Assembly (NCBI GenBank): GCA_038230515.1
Contig: JBBRND010000001.1
Location: forward strand, 124,001-188,000
Length of the DNA stretch: 64,000 nucleotides
Reading direction: 5' to 3'
DNA from: JAPLDB01 sp038230515
GTDB taxonomy: Bacteria > Bacteroidota > Bacteroidia > AKYH767-A > 2013-40CM-41-45
Below, in pieces: positions 42,390-51,589 of this stretch (the stretch's first letter is position 1; every line of letters begins with the position of its first letter). Under the pieces are notes generated by a model. It searched no databases. It saw only the letters and a program-made list of their open reading frames with translations, and was not told where the DNA came from. The position numbers were made by a program, and so were the translations under genes.

Positions 42390-43277
42390 ATGCAAAAATT
42401 TTTACTTATTATTCTTACGCTTGTATCCACCACACTTTTCGCACAAGATGATTTACTCAAGCAACTGCAAACTCAAACTCCTACAAAACACGAACCTGTA
42501 ATTGCAACCTTCAAGGGATTTAAAATCATCAACATTGAAACCAACGAGACCACACCTAAAGGGAATCTTGATTTTCGTGTTGGACACCTTTTCGGGAACA
42601 TTGGCGGAGCGAGTGGTGGTGGTCTTCACGGCTTTTATGGACTTGACAATTCGGTAGATGTTCGCATCGCATTTAATTATGGCATTACCAAGTGCCTCAC
42701 CGTTGGTGTTGCGCATGTGAAAAAAAATGAAACCATTGAAGGGGTTGCGAAATGGAAATTGCTTCAGCAAAAAACAAATGGTGGATCGCCACTTGCAGTT
42801 ACGCTTTTCGGAGAAGCGACTTTCACGATGAAGGACAAAAATCAATATCCGCTCGAGCGGCTTGACACGTTTCCTCATCGGCTTGGCTATTGCACCCAAC
42901 TAATTCTTGCACGAAAATTTGGTTCGCGCTTTTCTCTTGTACTTACCCCAACGTGGGTGCATCGTAATATTACGGCTCTTGCTGACAGCAATGATCTGTT
43001 CAGCATCGGTGCGGGTTTCAGGTTAAAGGTCACAAGAAGTTCAGCTATTATTGCAGATTATTTTTACAACGTCTCGCCCGCCAACCTTGCCGGCCATTAT
43101 TCTCCGCTTGGTATCGGTTGGGAAATTGAAACTGGCGGACATGTTTTCACAATCATGTTCACTAACGCAACTGGATTGGCTGAAAATGATTTCATCCCGA
43201 ATACTACGGATACATGGGAGCGGGGTGGCTTTAAACTTAGCTTCAACATTTCGCGAATGTTCAAACTTGCAAATTAA
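42390..43277 (+). CDS. DUF5777 family beta-barrel protein
   Basis: The 295-residue protein has a signal peptide (LLIILTLVSTTLFAQ) and an outer-membrane beta-barrel-like body with the family signature FRVGHLFGNIGG ... GLDNSVDVRIAFNYGITKCLTVG. The C-terminal strand ends in FNISRMFKLAN. The function is not established. It sits 2 bases after the YceI gene, so co-expression is likely. Confidence 0.88.
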   Translation: MQKFLLIILTLVSTTLFAQDDLLKQLQTQTPTKHEPVIATFKGFKIINIETNETTPKGNLDFRVGHLFGNIGGASGGGLHGFYGLDNSVDVRIAFNYGITKCLTVGVAHVKKNETIEGVAKWKLLQQKTNGGSPLAVTLFGEATFTMKDKNQYPLERLDTFPHRLGYCTQLILARKFGSRFSLVLTPTWVHRNITALADSNDLFSIGAGFRLKVTRSSAIIADYFYNVSPANLAGHYSPLGIGWEIETGGHVFTIMFTNATGLAENDFIPNTTDTWERGGFKLSFNISRMFKLAN

Positions 43278-43382
43278 ATATATGGCAGGAACGTTTGTTT
43301 TTTTACGATTGCCGTTTGCAACTCTATAACTTGTTTTCGTTTTTCTGAATAACCAATATAGATTAACGGATAACTTTGCGTT

Positions 43383-44303
43383 GTGCAAGACACTCTTCAT
43401 ATTCCTGAATCCGACAGTACTCATCATTCGTCTGCACATGCGACCGATTCTGCATCGGTAGTTGTACATACAAGGGTAAATGCGCGAATTGATTCACTTA
43501 AAAAAAATTCGGAACATTTCAAGGCAGATTACATGGCTGCAAAAGCAGACACAGTTCAACTTTTCAGTTCATCTGTTGAAGGTGAAAAGCAAATCAATAT
43601 ATGGCAACATCACGAGTTGAAACAGGTTCATGATTCTCCACGCCAGATTCATGACACCAACCCTGACTGGATGTTTCTTCTGATTCTTTTCGTACTTACG
43701 GTGCTCACTTATCTGCGTATCTTTTACAGGAAAAATCTTATGGAGATTATTTCTGCGTGCTTCAATAACAACCTTACCAACCAGATTGTGCGCGATGAAA
43801 ATCTGCTTGTACAGCGCGCATCCATCATGCTCAACGTAACGTTCAGTATTATTGCAGCTTCGTTTATTTTTCTTGTCAGCGTTCATTATAACTGGTCGCT
43901 TGGGGGCATCAACAGCGGGTTTAGCCGTTTTGTTTTTCTCACGCTTATTGTGTCGGCAGCATTCACTTTAAAATTTTTAGTGCTTCGTTTTTGCGGATTT
44001 CTTTTCAACCTCGAGCGTGAAACGGCAACTTACATTTTCAATATTTTTATCATAAACAATCTACTCGGAATTATTCTCATTCCTTTTATTGCACTTATTT
44101 TATTTGGAAACATTTTTGGAGCATCTTCACTCATTATTGAAGCAGTTTGTTTAATCTTAATTGCATACCTGTATCGCATTGGCCGCGGAATCCTTATTGC
44201 CGTGAGATACACTAGCTTCTCCCCCGTTTATTTATTTTTATATCTTTGCGCCCTCGAAATTTCGCCTTTACTGGTGTTGATAAAATTTATTTCCAAACAA
44301 TAA
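43383..44303 (+). CDS. DUF4271 membrane protein
   Basis: The 306-residue protein has a soluble N-terminal 90 residues and about seven membrane helices. It belongs to DUF4271, found next to hemD and rnpA in Bacteroidota, as here. The start is the GTG at 43383; a TAACTTTG box (43371-43378) ends only 4 bases upstream, so either the message is leaderless or the box is fortuitous and transcription starts further up. Function unknown. Confidence 0.85.
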   Translation: MQDTLHIPESDSTHHSSAHATDSASVVVHTRVNARIDSLKKNSEHFKADYMAAKADTVQLFSSSVEGEKQINIWQHHELKQVHDSPRQIHDTNPDWMFLLILFVLTVLTYLRIFYRKNLMEIISACFNNNLTNQIVRDENLLVQRASIMLNVTFSIIAASFIFLVSVHYNWSLGGINSGFSRFVFLTLIVSAAFTLKFLVLRFCGFLFNLERETATYIFNIFIINNLLGIILIPFIALILFGNIFGASSLIIEAVCLILIAYLYRIGRGILIAVRYTSFSPVYLFLYLCALEISPLLVLIKFISKQ

Positions 44304-44349
44304 GTTTTTCGGTAGAGAATTCAGAAAATTTTTTGAAACGATTTTCATT

Positions 44350-45102
44350 ATGAAGGGTAAAGTGAAAAGCATCCTCGTTACGCAAGCCAAGCCGGAGGCA
44401 GATAAAAACCCTTACATTGATCTGGCGAAAAAATTTAATCTCAAGATTGATTTTCGCCCGTTTATTCAGATTGAAGGAATTTCTGCCATTGATTTCCGCA
44501 AAGACCGCATCAACTTCCTTGATTACCCTTCTGTAATTCTAACAAGCCGAAATGCTGCCGATCATTTTTTCAGAATGTGTGCCGATATGCGCATAACGGT
44601 TCCTGAAACCATGAAATATTTTTGTGTGTCAGAATCCACAGCTTATTATCTTCAGAAGTTTGTGATCTACCGCAAGCGTAAAATTTTCTTCGGAAAGCAA
44701 ACAGTATTCGATCTCATGGATGTGATAAAGAAATATCGTGAAGACAGGTTTCTTGTTCCATGCACGGACATTCACAAGCAGGATATTTTTGAATTACTCG
44801 ATGAAGAAAAGATCGCCTATACTAAGGCGGTCATATACAAAACTGTTGCGAGCGATCTTAGCGATCTTGCCAAAGTAAATTATGATGTGTTGGTTTTCTT
44901 CAGTCCTTCAGGAATAAAATCGTTACTAAAAAATTTTCCGAAGTTCAAACAGAGCACTACACGAATTGCAGCATTCGGCCCTACTACCGCACAAGCCGTT
45001 CTTGATGCAGGTTTGCGCCTTGACATTCAGGCACCCGTTCCTGCAGCACCATCCATGACGATGGCGCTTGAGAATTACATCAGAAAAACCAATAAAGGTT
45101 GA
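44350..45102 (+). CDS. hemD: Uroporphyrinogen-III synthase
   Basis: The 250-residue protein has the two-lobed HemD pattern: VTQAKPEADKNPYIDLAKKF at the start, VILTSRNAADHFF in the first lobe, and FFSPSGIKSLLKNFP, then AAFGPTTAQAVLDAGL in the second. It closes hydroxymethylbilane to uroporphyrinogen III in haem synthesis. The DUF4271-hemD-rnpA order is conserved in the phylum. Confidence 0.9.
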   Translation: MKGKVKSILVTQAKPEADKNPYIDLAKKFNLKIDFRPFIQIEGISAIDFRKDRINFLDYPSVILTSRNAADHFFRMCADMRITVPETMKYFCVSESTAYYLQKFVIYRKRKIFFGKQTVFDLMDVIKKYREDRFLVPCTDIHKQDIFELLDEEKIAYTKAVIYKTVASDLSDLAKVNYDVLVFFSPSGIKSLLKNFPKFKQSTTRIAAFGPTTAQAVLDAGLRLDIQAPVPAAPSMTMALENYIRKTNKG

Positions 45103-45155
45103 GAAGAAATTATTCGTTGGTTGCGAATAAATTTTTCGTTGGATAACGCATTATC

Positions 45156-45557
45156 ATGCCAGCTTCCCGTCACACTTTTTCAAAAGACGAACGCCTTCGA
45201 AGTAAAAAGGTGATTGAAAAAATTATTGCTGAGGGGAGAAGCATCAGTCAGAACCCTTTTCGTCTCAACTGGGTTCTTACGGAATTGACAACAAAATTTC
45301 CAGCACAACTTGCAATTGCTGTTCCGAAAAGGTTTTTTAAACGCGCAGTTGACCGCAATCGGATTAAAAGATTGGTGCGTGAAGTCTATCGCAAAAATAA
45401 ATCGGGCATGTATGCGTTATTAGAGTCGAAGCAACTGCAATGTGCTTTGCTGTTTGTTTATAATGGCCGTACTATTCCTGATTATGGTGAAGTCGAAAAA
45501 AAAATCCTCTTAACTTTGCAACGCTTTGAAGAAGCTATTCTCAAAAGTTTTGGGTAG
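45156..45557 (+). CDS. rnpA: Ribonuclease P protein component
   Basis: The 133-residue protein has the signature KRFFKRAVDRNRIKRLVREVYR, the RNR motif that contacts the RNase P RNA, and the usual N-terminal basic segment LRSKKVIEKI. It assists 5' maturation of tRNAs. It overlaps yidD by 32 bases. Confidence 0.95.
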   Translation: MPASRHTFSKDERLRSKKVIEKIIAEGRSISQNPFRLNWVLTELTTKFPAQLAIAVPKRFFKRAVDRNRIKRLVREVYRKNKSGMYALLESKQLQCALLFVYNGRTIPDYGEVEKKILLTLQRFEEAILKSFG

Positions 45558-45759
45558 TATTTTATTGCTGCTGATAAAATTTTATCAGGGCGCTATTTCA
45601 CCTTTGCTATCTCCAAGTTGCCGATACACTCCATCCTGTTCTGAATACGGAAAACAAGCCGTTGAAAAATACGGGGCCACAAAAGGCGGTTTGCTAACAT
45701 TGAAAAGATTATTACGCTGCAATCCATGGGGCGGACATGGATATGATCCTGTTCCGTGA
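45526..45759 (+). CDS. yidD: Membrane protein insertion efficiency factor YidD
   Basis: The 77-residue protein has one membrane-associated helix (ILLLLIKFYQGAISP) and the family signature SCRYTPSCSEY with conserved cysteines, ending CNPWGGHGYDPVP. It helps YidC-dependent insertion. The start TTG at 45526 overlaps rnpA by 32 bases, a common rnpA-yidD arrangement. Confidence 0.92.
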   Translation: MKKLFSKVLGSILLLLIKFYQGAISPLLSPSCRYTPSCSEYGKQAVEKYGATKGGLLTLKRLLRCNPWGGHGYDPVP

Positions 45760-45786
45760 GATCAAAAATTTTAAATTATTCTTCCA

Positions 45787-47475
45787 TTGAAAATCATTCG
45801 TAAGTATCGCATTGCAATCCTGATTGTTTTTACATCAGTGACTTCCATCATCAGCTACAGTTTCGTTGATGACTTTTTTGAGATTTCTAAAAACCTCGAC
45901 ATCTTCTCTTCTGCGTTTCGTGAAGTGAATATGTATTATGTTGATCCAGTTGAGCCGGGTAAGATGATGAAGACGGCAATTGATGCCATGCTTGACAAGC
46001 TTGATCCTTACACAAACTTTATTCCTGAATCAGAGATTGAAGATTATCGTTTCATGACGACCGGTCAATATGGAGGCATCGGAGCATTGATTCGTCAGAA
46101 AGGAGACTACGTTGCCATCAGCGAACCTTACGAAGGATTCCCTGCTCAGAAAGCAGACCTGCGTGCCGGAGATGAAATACTTGAAATTGATGGTCACACA
46201 GCAAAAGGAAAAAAGACAGATGAAGTGAGTCACATTTTAAAAGGACAACCGAAAACAAAGGTGAAGCTTTTGATCAAGCGCATGGGAGAAAAAGATCCGA
46301 TGGAAAAAATTCTTACCCGTGAAGAAATTAAAGTGAAGAGTGTTCCTTACTATGGAATGTTGAATAATGATATCGGCTATATCTGCTTAACCGGCTTCAC
46401 AGAAAATTGCAGCGCAGATGTCAAAGATGCTCTTACAAAACTGAAAGAGAAAAATAACCCGAAAGGAGTTGTGCTTGACCTTCGTTTCAATCCAGGTGGT
46501 TTATTGAATGAAGCCGTAAATGTTTCTAATGTATTCGTTGATCGCGGACAGGAAATTGTGAGTACGCGCGGAAAAGTAAAAGCACTTGACAAAAGTTACA
46601 AAGCAGTCAACAGCGCAGTTGATGCAGATATTCCGCTTGCCGTTATTGTAAACAGTGGTTCTGCTTCTGCTTCAGAAATTGTTTCCGGTTCGCTTCAAGA
46701 TTTAGATCGTGGTGTAATTATCGGTCAGCGCACATTTGGAAAAGGATTGGTACAAACCACGCGCACGCTCGGCTACAATGCACAACTGAAAATCACCACA
46801 GCAAAATATTACGTGCCAAGTGGTCGCTGCATCCAGGCGCTTGACTATACGCATCGCAACGAAGACGGAAGCGTTGGGAAAATTCCTGATTCATTGATGA
46901 CTGAATTCAAAACGAGAGCAGGCAGAAAAGTCTTTGATGGTGGAGGAATATTACCCGATGTGGTTGTTGATCAAAGAAAGCTGAGCAACATTTCTGTTAG
47001 TTTGATTACAAAAAATATTATTTTTGATTACGCATCACTCTATCGCAATCAACATCCAACGCTTGCATCAGCAAAAGATTTTAAGTTGACAGAAAATGAC
47101 TGGAATGATTTTGTAAATTTCATTACTGATAAAGAATACGACTACACCACAAAGAGCGAAAAAAGCTTAGACGAACTGAAGAAAAATTCAGAAGACGAAA
47201 AATATTTTGATGCGCTGAAGAATGATATTGATGGGTTGAAGCAAAAACTCGCTCACAATAAAAAAGAAGATGTGGAGAAAACTCGTGAAGAAATTTCCAC
47301 CCTGATTGAAGAAGAAATTGCATCACGCTATTATTTCCAGATCGGAAAAATTGAAGCATCATTTGATCGCGACCGGGAAGTTCAGAAAGCAATTGAAGTG
47401 TTGAGCAACTCAACCACCTATTCCACTATTCTGAACGGAACATTCAAAGCATCAACTGAAGAGCTGAAAAAATAA
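45787..47475 (+). CDS. S41 family C-terminal processing protease
   Basis: The 562-residue protein has an N-terminal membrane anchor (IAILIVFTSVTSIISYSF), a PDZ domain near residues 95-180 (GIGALIRQKGDYVAI ... AGDEILEIDG) and the S41 core with the catalytic Ser in NSGSASASEI near residue 295 and Lys in TFGKGLVQ near residue 319. The last 130 residues are a helical extension. It cleaves periplasmic proteins at their C-termini. The start is the TTG at 45787. Confidence 0.93.
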   Translation: MKIIRKYRIAILIVFTSVTSIISYSFVDDFFEISKNLDIFSSAFREVNMYYVDPVEPGKMMKTAIDAMLDKLDPYTNFIPESEIEDYRFMTTGQYGGIGALIRQKGDYVAISEPYEGFPAQKADLRAGDEILEIDGHTAKGKKTDEVSHILKGQPKTKVKLLIKRMGEKDPMEKILTREEIKVKSVPYYGMLNNDIGYICLTGFTENCSADVKDALTKLKEKNNPKGVVLDLRFNPGGLLNEAVNVSNVFVDRGQEIVSTRGKVKALDKSYKAVNSAVDADIPLAVIVNSGSASASEIVSGSLQDLDRGVIIGQRTFGKGLVQTTRTLGYNAQLKITTAKYYVPSGRCIQALDYTHRNEDGSVGKIPDSLMTEFKTRAGRKVFDGGGILPDVVVDQRKLSNISVSLITKNIIFDYASLYRNQHPTLASAKDFKLTENDWNDFVNFITDKEYDYTTKSEKSLDELKKNSEDEKYFDALKNDIDGLKQKLAHNKKEDVEKTREEISTLIEEEIASRYYFQIGKIEASFDRDREVQKAIEVLSNSTTYSTILNGTFKASTEELKK

Positions 47476-47559
47476 ATCGCTGTCCACACGACTCTCTTTC
47501 TAAATTTTCTTTTTCATTCAATAAAGAGTGATCCTTTTCGTTTCATTTGCTGACAACGG

Positions 47560-49131
47560 ATGAATAAACCTGTGTTCTTACGCTCTAACCACCTCTATGT
47601 TTTCGGACTAATTGTATTAGCCACCGGAATGCCATTGTCACTTTTCCTTATGAGCATTTCGCAATTCATTTTAGCGGGATCTTTTTTTCTGGAAGGAAAT
47701 TTTGTTGCGAAGTTCAAACGTTTTTTTCAGAATAAAGCTGCACTTATACTTTCAGGAATCTGGCTGATGCATATATTTGGTCTGCTTTGGACATCTGATC
47801 TCGCACAAGGCTGGAATGATATACGAATCAAACTTCCGTTATTAGTCCTAACTGTTATTGTTTCCGGAAGCGACCCATTATCCAAAAAACAATTTCACCT
47901 CGTTCTCGGATTTTTTATTGCTGCGGTTTTTGCGGGTTCAATGGTAAGTATGGGTGTTCTGGTTGGAGTAATCCATCATCCTGTGTATGATATACGTGAC
48001 GTTTTTATTTTTAAGATCTCTCACATACGTTTTGCATTGTTTACCTGTATCTCCATTTTCTCATTGCTCTACTATTCATTTTCGAAAAAGGAAAATGCAA
48101 ATCGAATAGTAAAAGCATTGTTCCTTGCTTTTGCTATATGGTTTTTTATTTTCCTCTTTATAGTCGAATCGCTCACCGGCTTATCAATAGCTTTAGTAAC
48201 GGGTATTCTGTTGTTGATTTTTTTCGGCTGGAAAAAGCAAACATCCACAGGAAAAATTATTTTTATTTCCATTGCTTTGATAATTCCGGTTTCTGTTTTC
48301 ATTATGCTACGGGAATTATATGGGGAGTATGATTCCGCCCGGCTCGTTTCCATTGATATGAATGCAAAAACAGAACAGGGAAATGCTTACACATTTAATA
48401 ATGACAACCCTGAAATGGAAAATGGTTTTCCTGCTTATATTTATATGTGTGATGTAGAATTGCGGAGATCATGGAAGAGACGGAGCGAAATGAATTTTGA
48501 TTCGCTCGACAGAAAAGGACAATTACTTAGATTTACTCTCATGCGTTTTCTTGCTTCCAAAGGATTGAGAAAAGATTCAGCATCAATGACCCACCTGAGC
48601 GATGAAGAAATACGTTCTGTCGAAAATGGAATCCCCAACGTAAATTATCAGTCACCGTCACTCAAGGCACGACTGATGCAGGTTGCGTGGGAATACGATC
48701 ACTATAAAAGCGGTGACCCTACAGGTCATTCTGTTTTGCAACGATTGGAATCCTGGAAAGCGGCTTCCGGAATTATTCGCGAGCACGCACTGCTTGGAGT
48801 AGGTACGGGCGATTTACCTAAAGCATTTTTCGATCAATACACTATCACAAAATCAAAACTCGATCCGTCACATTACCTGCGTTCGCATAATCAATACCTT
48901 GCTATTACGGTGGCTTTTGGAATTGCAGGACTCGCTTATTTTCTGTTTGCTCTTTTCTATCCAGTATTCAACTCCCGCAACCGAAATTATTTTTATTTGG
49001 TTTTTTTTCTCACTGCACTTATTTCAATGCTTACGGAAGACACACTTGAAACGCAGGCGGGTGCAACCTTCTTCGCATTCTTCAATGCGTTCTTTCTTTT
49101 TGCGAAACCGAAAGAAGAAAAAGAAATTTAG
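47560..49131 (+). CDS. O-antigen ligase family protein
   Basis: The 523-residue protein has about ten membrane helices and one large external loop (residues about 255-430), the WaaL/Wzy_C layout, with LLGVGTGDLPKAFFDQY and HYLRSHNQYL near the end of the loop, where the family keeps its functional His and Arg. It may ligate or polymerise surface glycans. It overlaps the convergent DUF2480 gene by 4 bases. Confidence 0.82.
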   Translation: MNKPVFLRSNHLYVFGLIVLATGMPLSLFLMSISQFILAGSFFLEGNFVAKFKRFFQNKAALILSGIWLMHIFGLLWTSDLAQGWNDIRIKLPLLVLTVIVSGSDPLSKKQFHLVLGFFIAAVFAGSMVSMGVLVGVIHHPVYDIRDVFIFKISHIRFALFTCISIFSLLYYSFSKKENANRIVKALFLAFAIWFFIFLFIVESLTGLSIALVTGILLLIFFGWKKQTSTGKIIFISIALIIPVSVFIMLRELYGEYDSARLVSIDMNAKTEQGNAYTFNNDNPEMENGFPAYIYMCDVELRRSWKRRSEMNFDSLDRKGQLLRFTLMRFLASKGLRKDSASMTHLSDEEIRSVENGIPNVNYQSPSLKARLMQVAWEYDHYKSGDPTGHSVLQRLESWKAASGIIREHALLGVGTGDLPKAFFDQYTITKSKLDPSHYLRSHNQYLAITVAFGIAGLAYFLFALFYPVFNSRNRNYFYLVFFLTALISMLTEDTLETQAGATFFAFFNAFFLFAKPKEEKEI

Positions 49132-49634
49132 CTTTTGCTTTTGTAAACAGGAACCGTTGAGCATGGCTCACCGTACATGATGCTCTTTGCAAGCGGGCGA
49201 AGGAAATTGGTGAATTCTACATACGCAGAAACAGGAACATGATCGCCACACCCCTTGATCACCACTTTTTGATTCCGAAAATTCTCTGCATTCAGTTTTG
49301 AAATCGCTTCGCGAAAAAGTTCGTCTTCAAGTTTAGCCGAATTACCAAACACAATTTTTTTTGCAAACGGTTCGAGTTGAGAAACAATGAGCATATATGC
49401 CCACGTAGGAACAATTGCATCAACGCTGCAAGTGAGCGCCACAAATTTATCCTCGTATTGATTCCAGTCGTAATTTTTTATCTGCTCCCTGAAATTTTTT
49501 TCTTTCAGAATTAATTCTTCAAACAGCCACCCCTTCAGATCAAACAACACACGCTCTCCCTTCTGATACAATTCCTCTAAATCGAATTGCATCAACCCAC
49601 TTTGATCAACCTTATTTACAATTTCATTTTCCAT
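49128..49634 (-). CDS. DUF2480 family protein
   Basis: The 168-residue protein has the DUF2480 signature: DLEELYQKGERVLFDLKGWLFEELILKEK near the start and ALTCSVDAIVPTWAYMLI in the middle, ending with a conserved CGDHVPVSAYVEFT. The family is largely limited to Bacteroidota and often sits beside SufE/MIP18-like genes, as here. Function is unknown; a link with iron-sulfur assembly is inferred from context. Confidence 0.9.
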   Translation of the reverse strand: MENEIVNKVDQSGLMQFDLEELYQKGERVLFDLKGWLFEELILKEKNFREQIKNYDWNQYEDKFVALTCSVDAIVPTWAYMLIVSQLEPFAKKIVFGNSAKLEDELFREAISKLNAENFRNQKVVIKGCGDHVPVSAYVEFTNFLRPLAKSIMYGEPCSTVPVYKSKS

Positions 49635-49669
49635 TTCATATTAGAACTCCTTGTTCACTTTTTCTTTCA

Positions 49670-50197
49670 TCATATTTCAAACCTATTACTGCTTCTAAGT
49701 TCAATAACTATTCCCGCAGTTCTATACTCATTCAACAAATTTACAAACCGCTTTAATTCTAACTCCTCATCAATCATAATTAGAAAATTATAGCTCATTT
49801 CTTTGCTCGTTTCAATTTGAATTCTATTTGCTCCACTTTTGAAGGCAAACATTCCAACCCTACTGAAGTGATAGTCATATAATTCACCTTTATACCCAGA
49901 CCGATAAAATTTAATCTTCTTAATGTCATCTGGGATAGAAAACTTAATTAGTGTATTTTCTCGATCAATGGATAGAAAATCATCTAATAAGTTCAAACGA
50001 CCGATTAAATTATATCTTTTATAAAATAGTTTTATTGTCAACCACGCTAAAAAACAAATAATAAACATTTTTCCATACAAAGTATATTCACTTTTATTTA
50101 GTAAACCCAAAAGAATAAAACCAAATCCAATAATCATCAATGAGCTTCTTATGATGAGTCCGATAATATTATACTTAACTATGGAAACGTTCATCAC
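49670..50197 (-). CDS. Hypothetical two-helix membrane protein
   Basis: The 175-residue protein has two N-terminal membrane helices (residues about 12-30 and 40-58) and a cytoplasmic domain of about 110 residues of mixed strands and helices. No family is recognised. It interrupts the DUF2480-MIP18-SufE grouping and seems a later addition; base composition is more AT-rich than its neighbours. Confidence 0.55.
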   Translation of the reverse strand: MMNVSIVKYNIIGLIIRSSLMIIGFGFILLGLLNKSEYTLYGKMFIICFLAWLTIKLFYKRYNLIGRLNLLDDFLSIDRENTLIKFSIPDDIKKIKFYRSGYKGELYDYHFSRVGMFAFKSGANRIQIETSKEMSYNFLIMIDEELELKRFVNLLNEYRTAGIVIELRSSNRFEI

Positions 50198-50216
50198 CCT
50201 CTTGTGTTAATAGTTC

Positions 50217-50543
50217 TCACCACATCCCCAATTCCATCTTTGCTTCTTCGCTCATCATATCTTTTTCCCACGGTGGATCAAATGTCACTTCCACTTTTGC
50301 ATTGTTCACGTCAGGAATGCCTTTGAGTTTTTGTTCAATCTCAACCGGCAGCGATTCTGCTACAGGACATGCTGGCGATGTCAATGTCATGCGCAAAAGA
50401 ATATCGTTACCCTCCTCCACATTGATTTCGTAAATCAACCCGAGTTCAAGAATGTTCACCGGAATTTCCGGGTCATAACAGGTTCGCAGAACATCTTTCA
50501 CGCGTTCCGTTACGGGTCTTGTATCTATTATTTCTTCGTTCAC
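50217..50543 (-). CDS. MIP18/DUF59 iron-sulfur assembly protein
   Basis: The 108-residue protein has the MIP18 fold pattern: CYDPEIPVNILELGLIYEI (the DPE motif), TLTSPACPVAESLP with the conserved Cys, and VTFDPPWEKDMMSEEAK. These proteins (SufT/PaaD-like) help assemble or transfer Fe-S clusters. The gene starts 6 bases after the sufE stop, so the two form a unit. Confidence 0.93.
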   Translation of the reverse strand: MNEEIIDTRPVTERVKDVLRTCYDPEIPVNILELGLIYEINVEEGNDILLRMTLTSPACPVAESLPVEIEQKLKGIPDVNNAKVEVTFDPPWEKDMMSEEAKMELGMW

Positions 50544-50549
50544 AATTTT

Positions 50550-50978
50550 CTATTTACGGTTTACTGATTGAAAACCGAGCGCGAATAATTTCATCTGCTT
50601 AATCATGTTCGCCAAGCCGTTTGCTCTTGTTACTGCGATGTGCTGCCGCAACCCGATAGCATCAATAAATTTTAACTCAGCGTTCATCACTTCTTCCGGA
50701 TTTTGATCTGACAATACACGAATAAGCAATGCAATTTCTCCTTTCACAAAAGTAGAATCGCTGTCGGCTTCAAAATAAATTCTTCCATCCTTTTCGTATG
50801 CATGAAGCCATACACTGCTCTGGCATCCTTTAATTTTATTTTCGTCAAGCTTGTATTTCTCATCAAGTAGTGGAAGCTTCTGTCCGAGTTCAATAATGTA
50901 TTCATACTTCGCACTCCACTCATCAAAGAGTTCAAACTCCTCAACAATTTCATTTTCTATTTTTAGAATGGATGTCAT
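50550..50978 (-). CDS. sufE: Cysteine desulfurase activator SufE
   Basis: The 142-residue protein has the active-site Cys in KIKGCQSSVWL, which takes persulfide from SufS. The start is the ATG at 50978 (TSILKIENEIVEEF); reading further upstream enters the inverted repeat of the GxxExxY unit. The last codons (QSVNRK) come from a 7-bp-repeat-like sequence, so the C-terminus may be slightly extended. Confidence 0.93.
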   Translation of the reverse strand: MTSILKIENEIVEEFELFDEWSAKYEYIIELGQKLPLLDEKYKLDENKIKGCQSSVWLHAYEKDGRIYFEADSDSTFVKGEIALLIRVLSDQNPEEVMNAELKFIDAIGLRQHIAVTRANGLANMIKQMKLFALGFQSVNRK

Positions 50979-50988
50979 ATTTATTTTT

Positions 50989-51572
50989 AACCACAGAGAC
51001 ACGGAAGCACAGAGAAATTATTTTCAGCAGCCAATGAGAAACAATAGAGACAAGTAAGCACAGAGTTAATATCCATTGAGCATTCTTTTAATTCCTTCTT
51101 TTAATGTTGCCTGATTAAAATTTATGATCAACCCCAATCTTTTATCTGATAATTTTAAATAAGTCAACAACTGCGCTTCGTGAACAGGAAGAATCTCTTC
51201 CATCGCTTTTAATTCCACTACAACTTCATCATTCACCAACAAGTCAATTCTGAAATCGAGGTTCAATGATTCTCCTTTGTAAACCACAGGAAGGAATACC
51301 TGTCTTTGCACATCTAAATTTCTTGACCGAAGCTCCTTTGCTAAACAAACTTCATACACTGATTCAAGCAAGCCAGGGCCGAGTTCTTTATGAACCTCAA
51401 TAGCACAACCAATGATCTGAGATGAAATTGAATTCAACTCATCAATTGAAAGTCTACTCTTACTTGCAGTAATCATTTCTCCTTATGTTTTACTTTTGGC
51501 TGTTATATCCTCTCTGTGGTTTATCCCCGGCTGTTCCACCATTCTTCTCTGTGCTTCCGTGCCTCTGTGGTT
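50989..51572. mobile_element. Inverted-repeat-bounded unit carrying a GxxExxY gene (unit 3)
   Basis: The left arm 50989-51016 (AACCACAGAGACACGG...) and the right arm 51545-51572, reverse-complemented, agree at 27 of 28 bases. The right flank holds a second copy of TCTCTGTGGTTTATCCCCGG (51510-51529 and 51563-51582). The unit lies in the glnS-sufE gap without breaking either gene. Confidence 0.75.
51066..51476 (-). CDS. GxxExxY protein
   Basis: The 136-residue protein has the name-giving motif GLLESVY near residues 34-40 within GPGLLESVYEVCLAKEL, and a later PD-(D/E)XK-like core: LDFRIDLLVNDEVVVELKA (Asp, then Glu-x-Lys). The family is thought to be a small nuclease-like protein and is common as isolated genes in environmental bacteria. 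It lies within a pair of inverted repeats between glnS and sufE. Confidence 0.93.
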   Translation of the reverse strand: MITASKSRLSIDELNSISSQIIGCAIEVHKELGPGLLESVYEVCLAKELRSRNLDVQRQVFLPVVYKGESLNLDFRIDLLVNDEVVVELKAMEEILPVHEAQLLTYLKLSDKRLGLIINFNQATLKEGIKRMLNGY

Positions 51573-51589
51573 TATCCCCGGCTGTTTAC

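Noticed and set aside
43371..43378. Firm promoter call for DUF4271
   Set aside because: The TAACTTTG box is only 4 bases from the GTG start; without start-site data it is as likely to be chance, so it is mentioned only in the gene entry.
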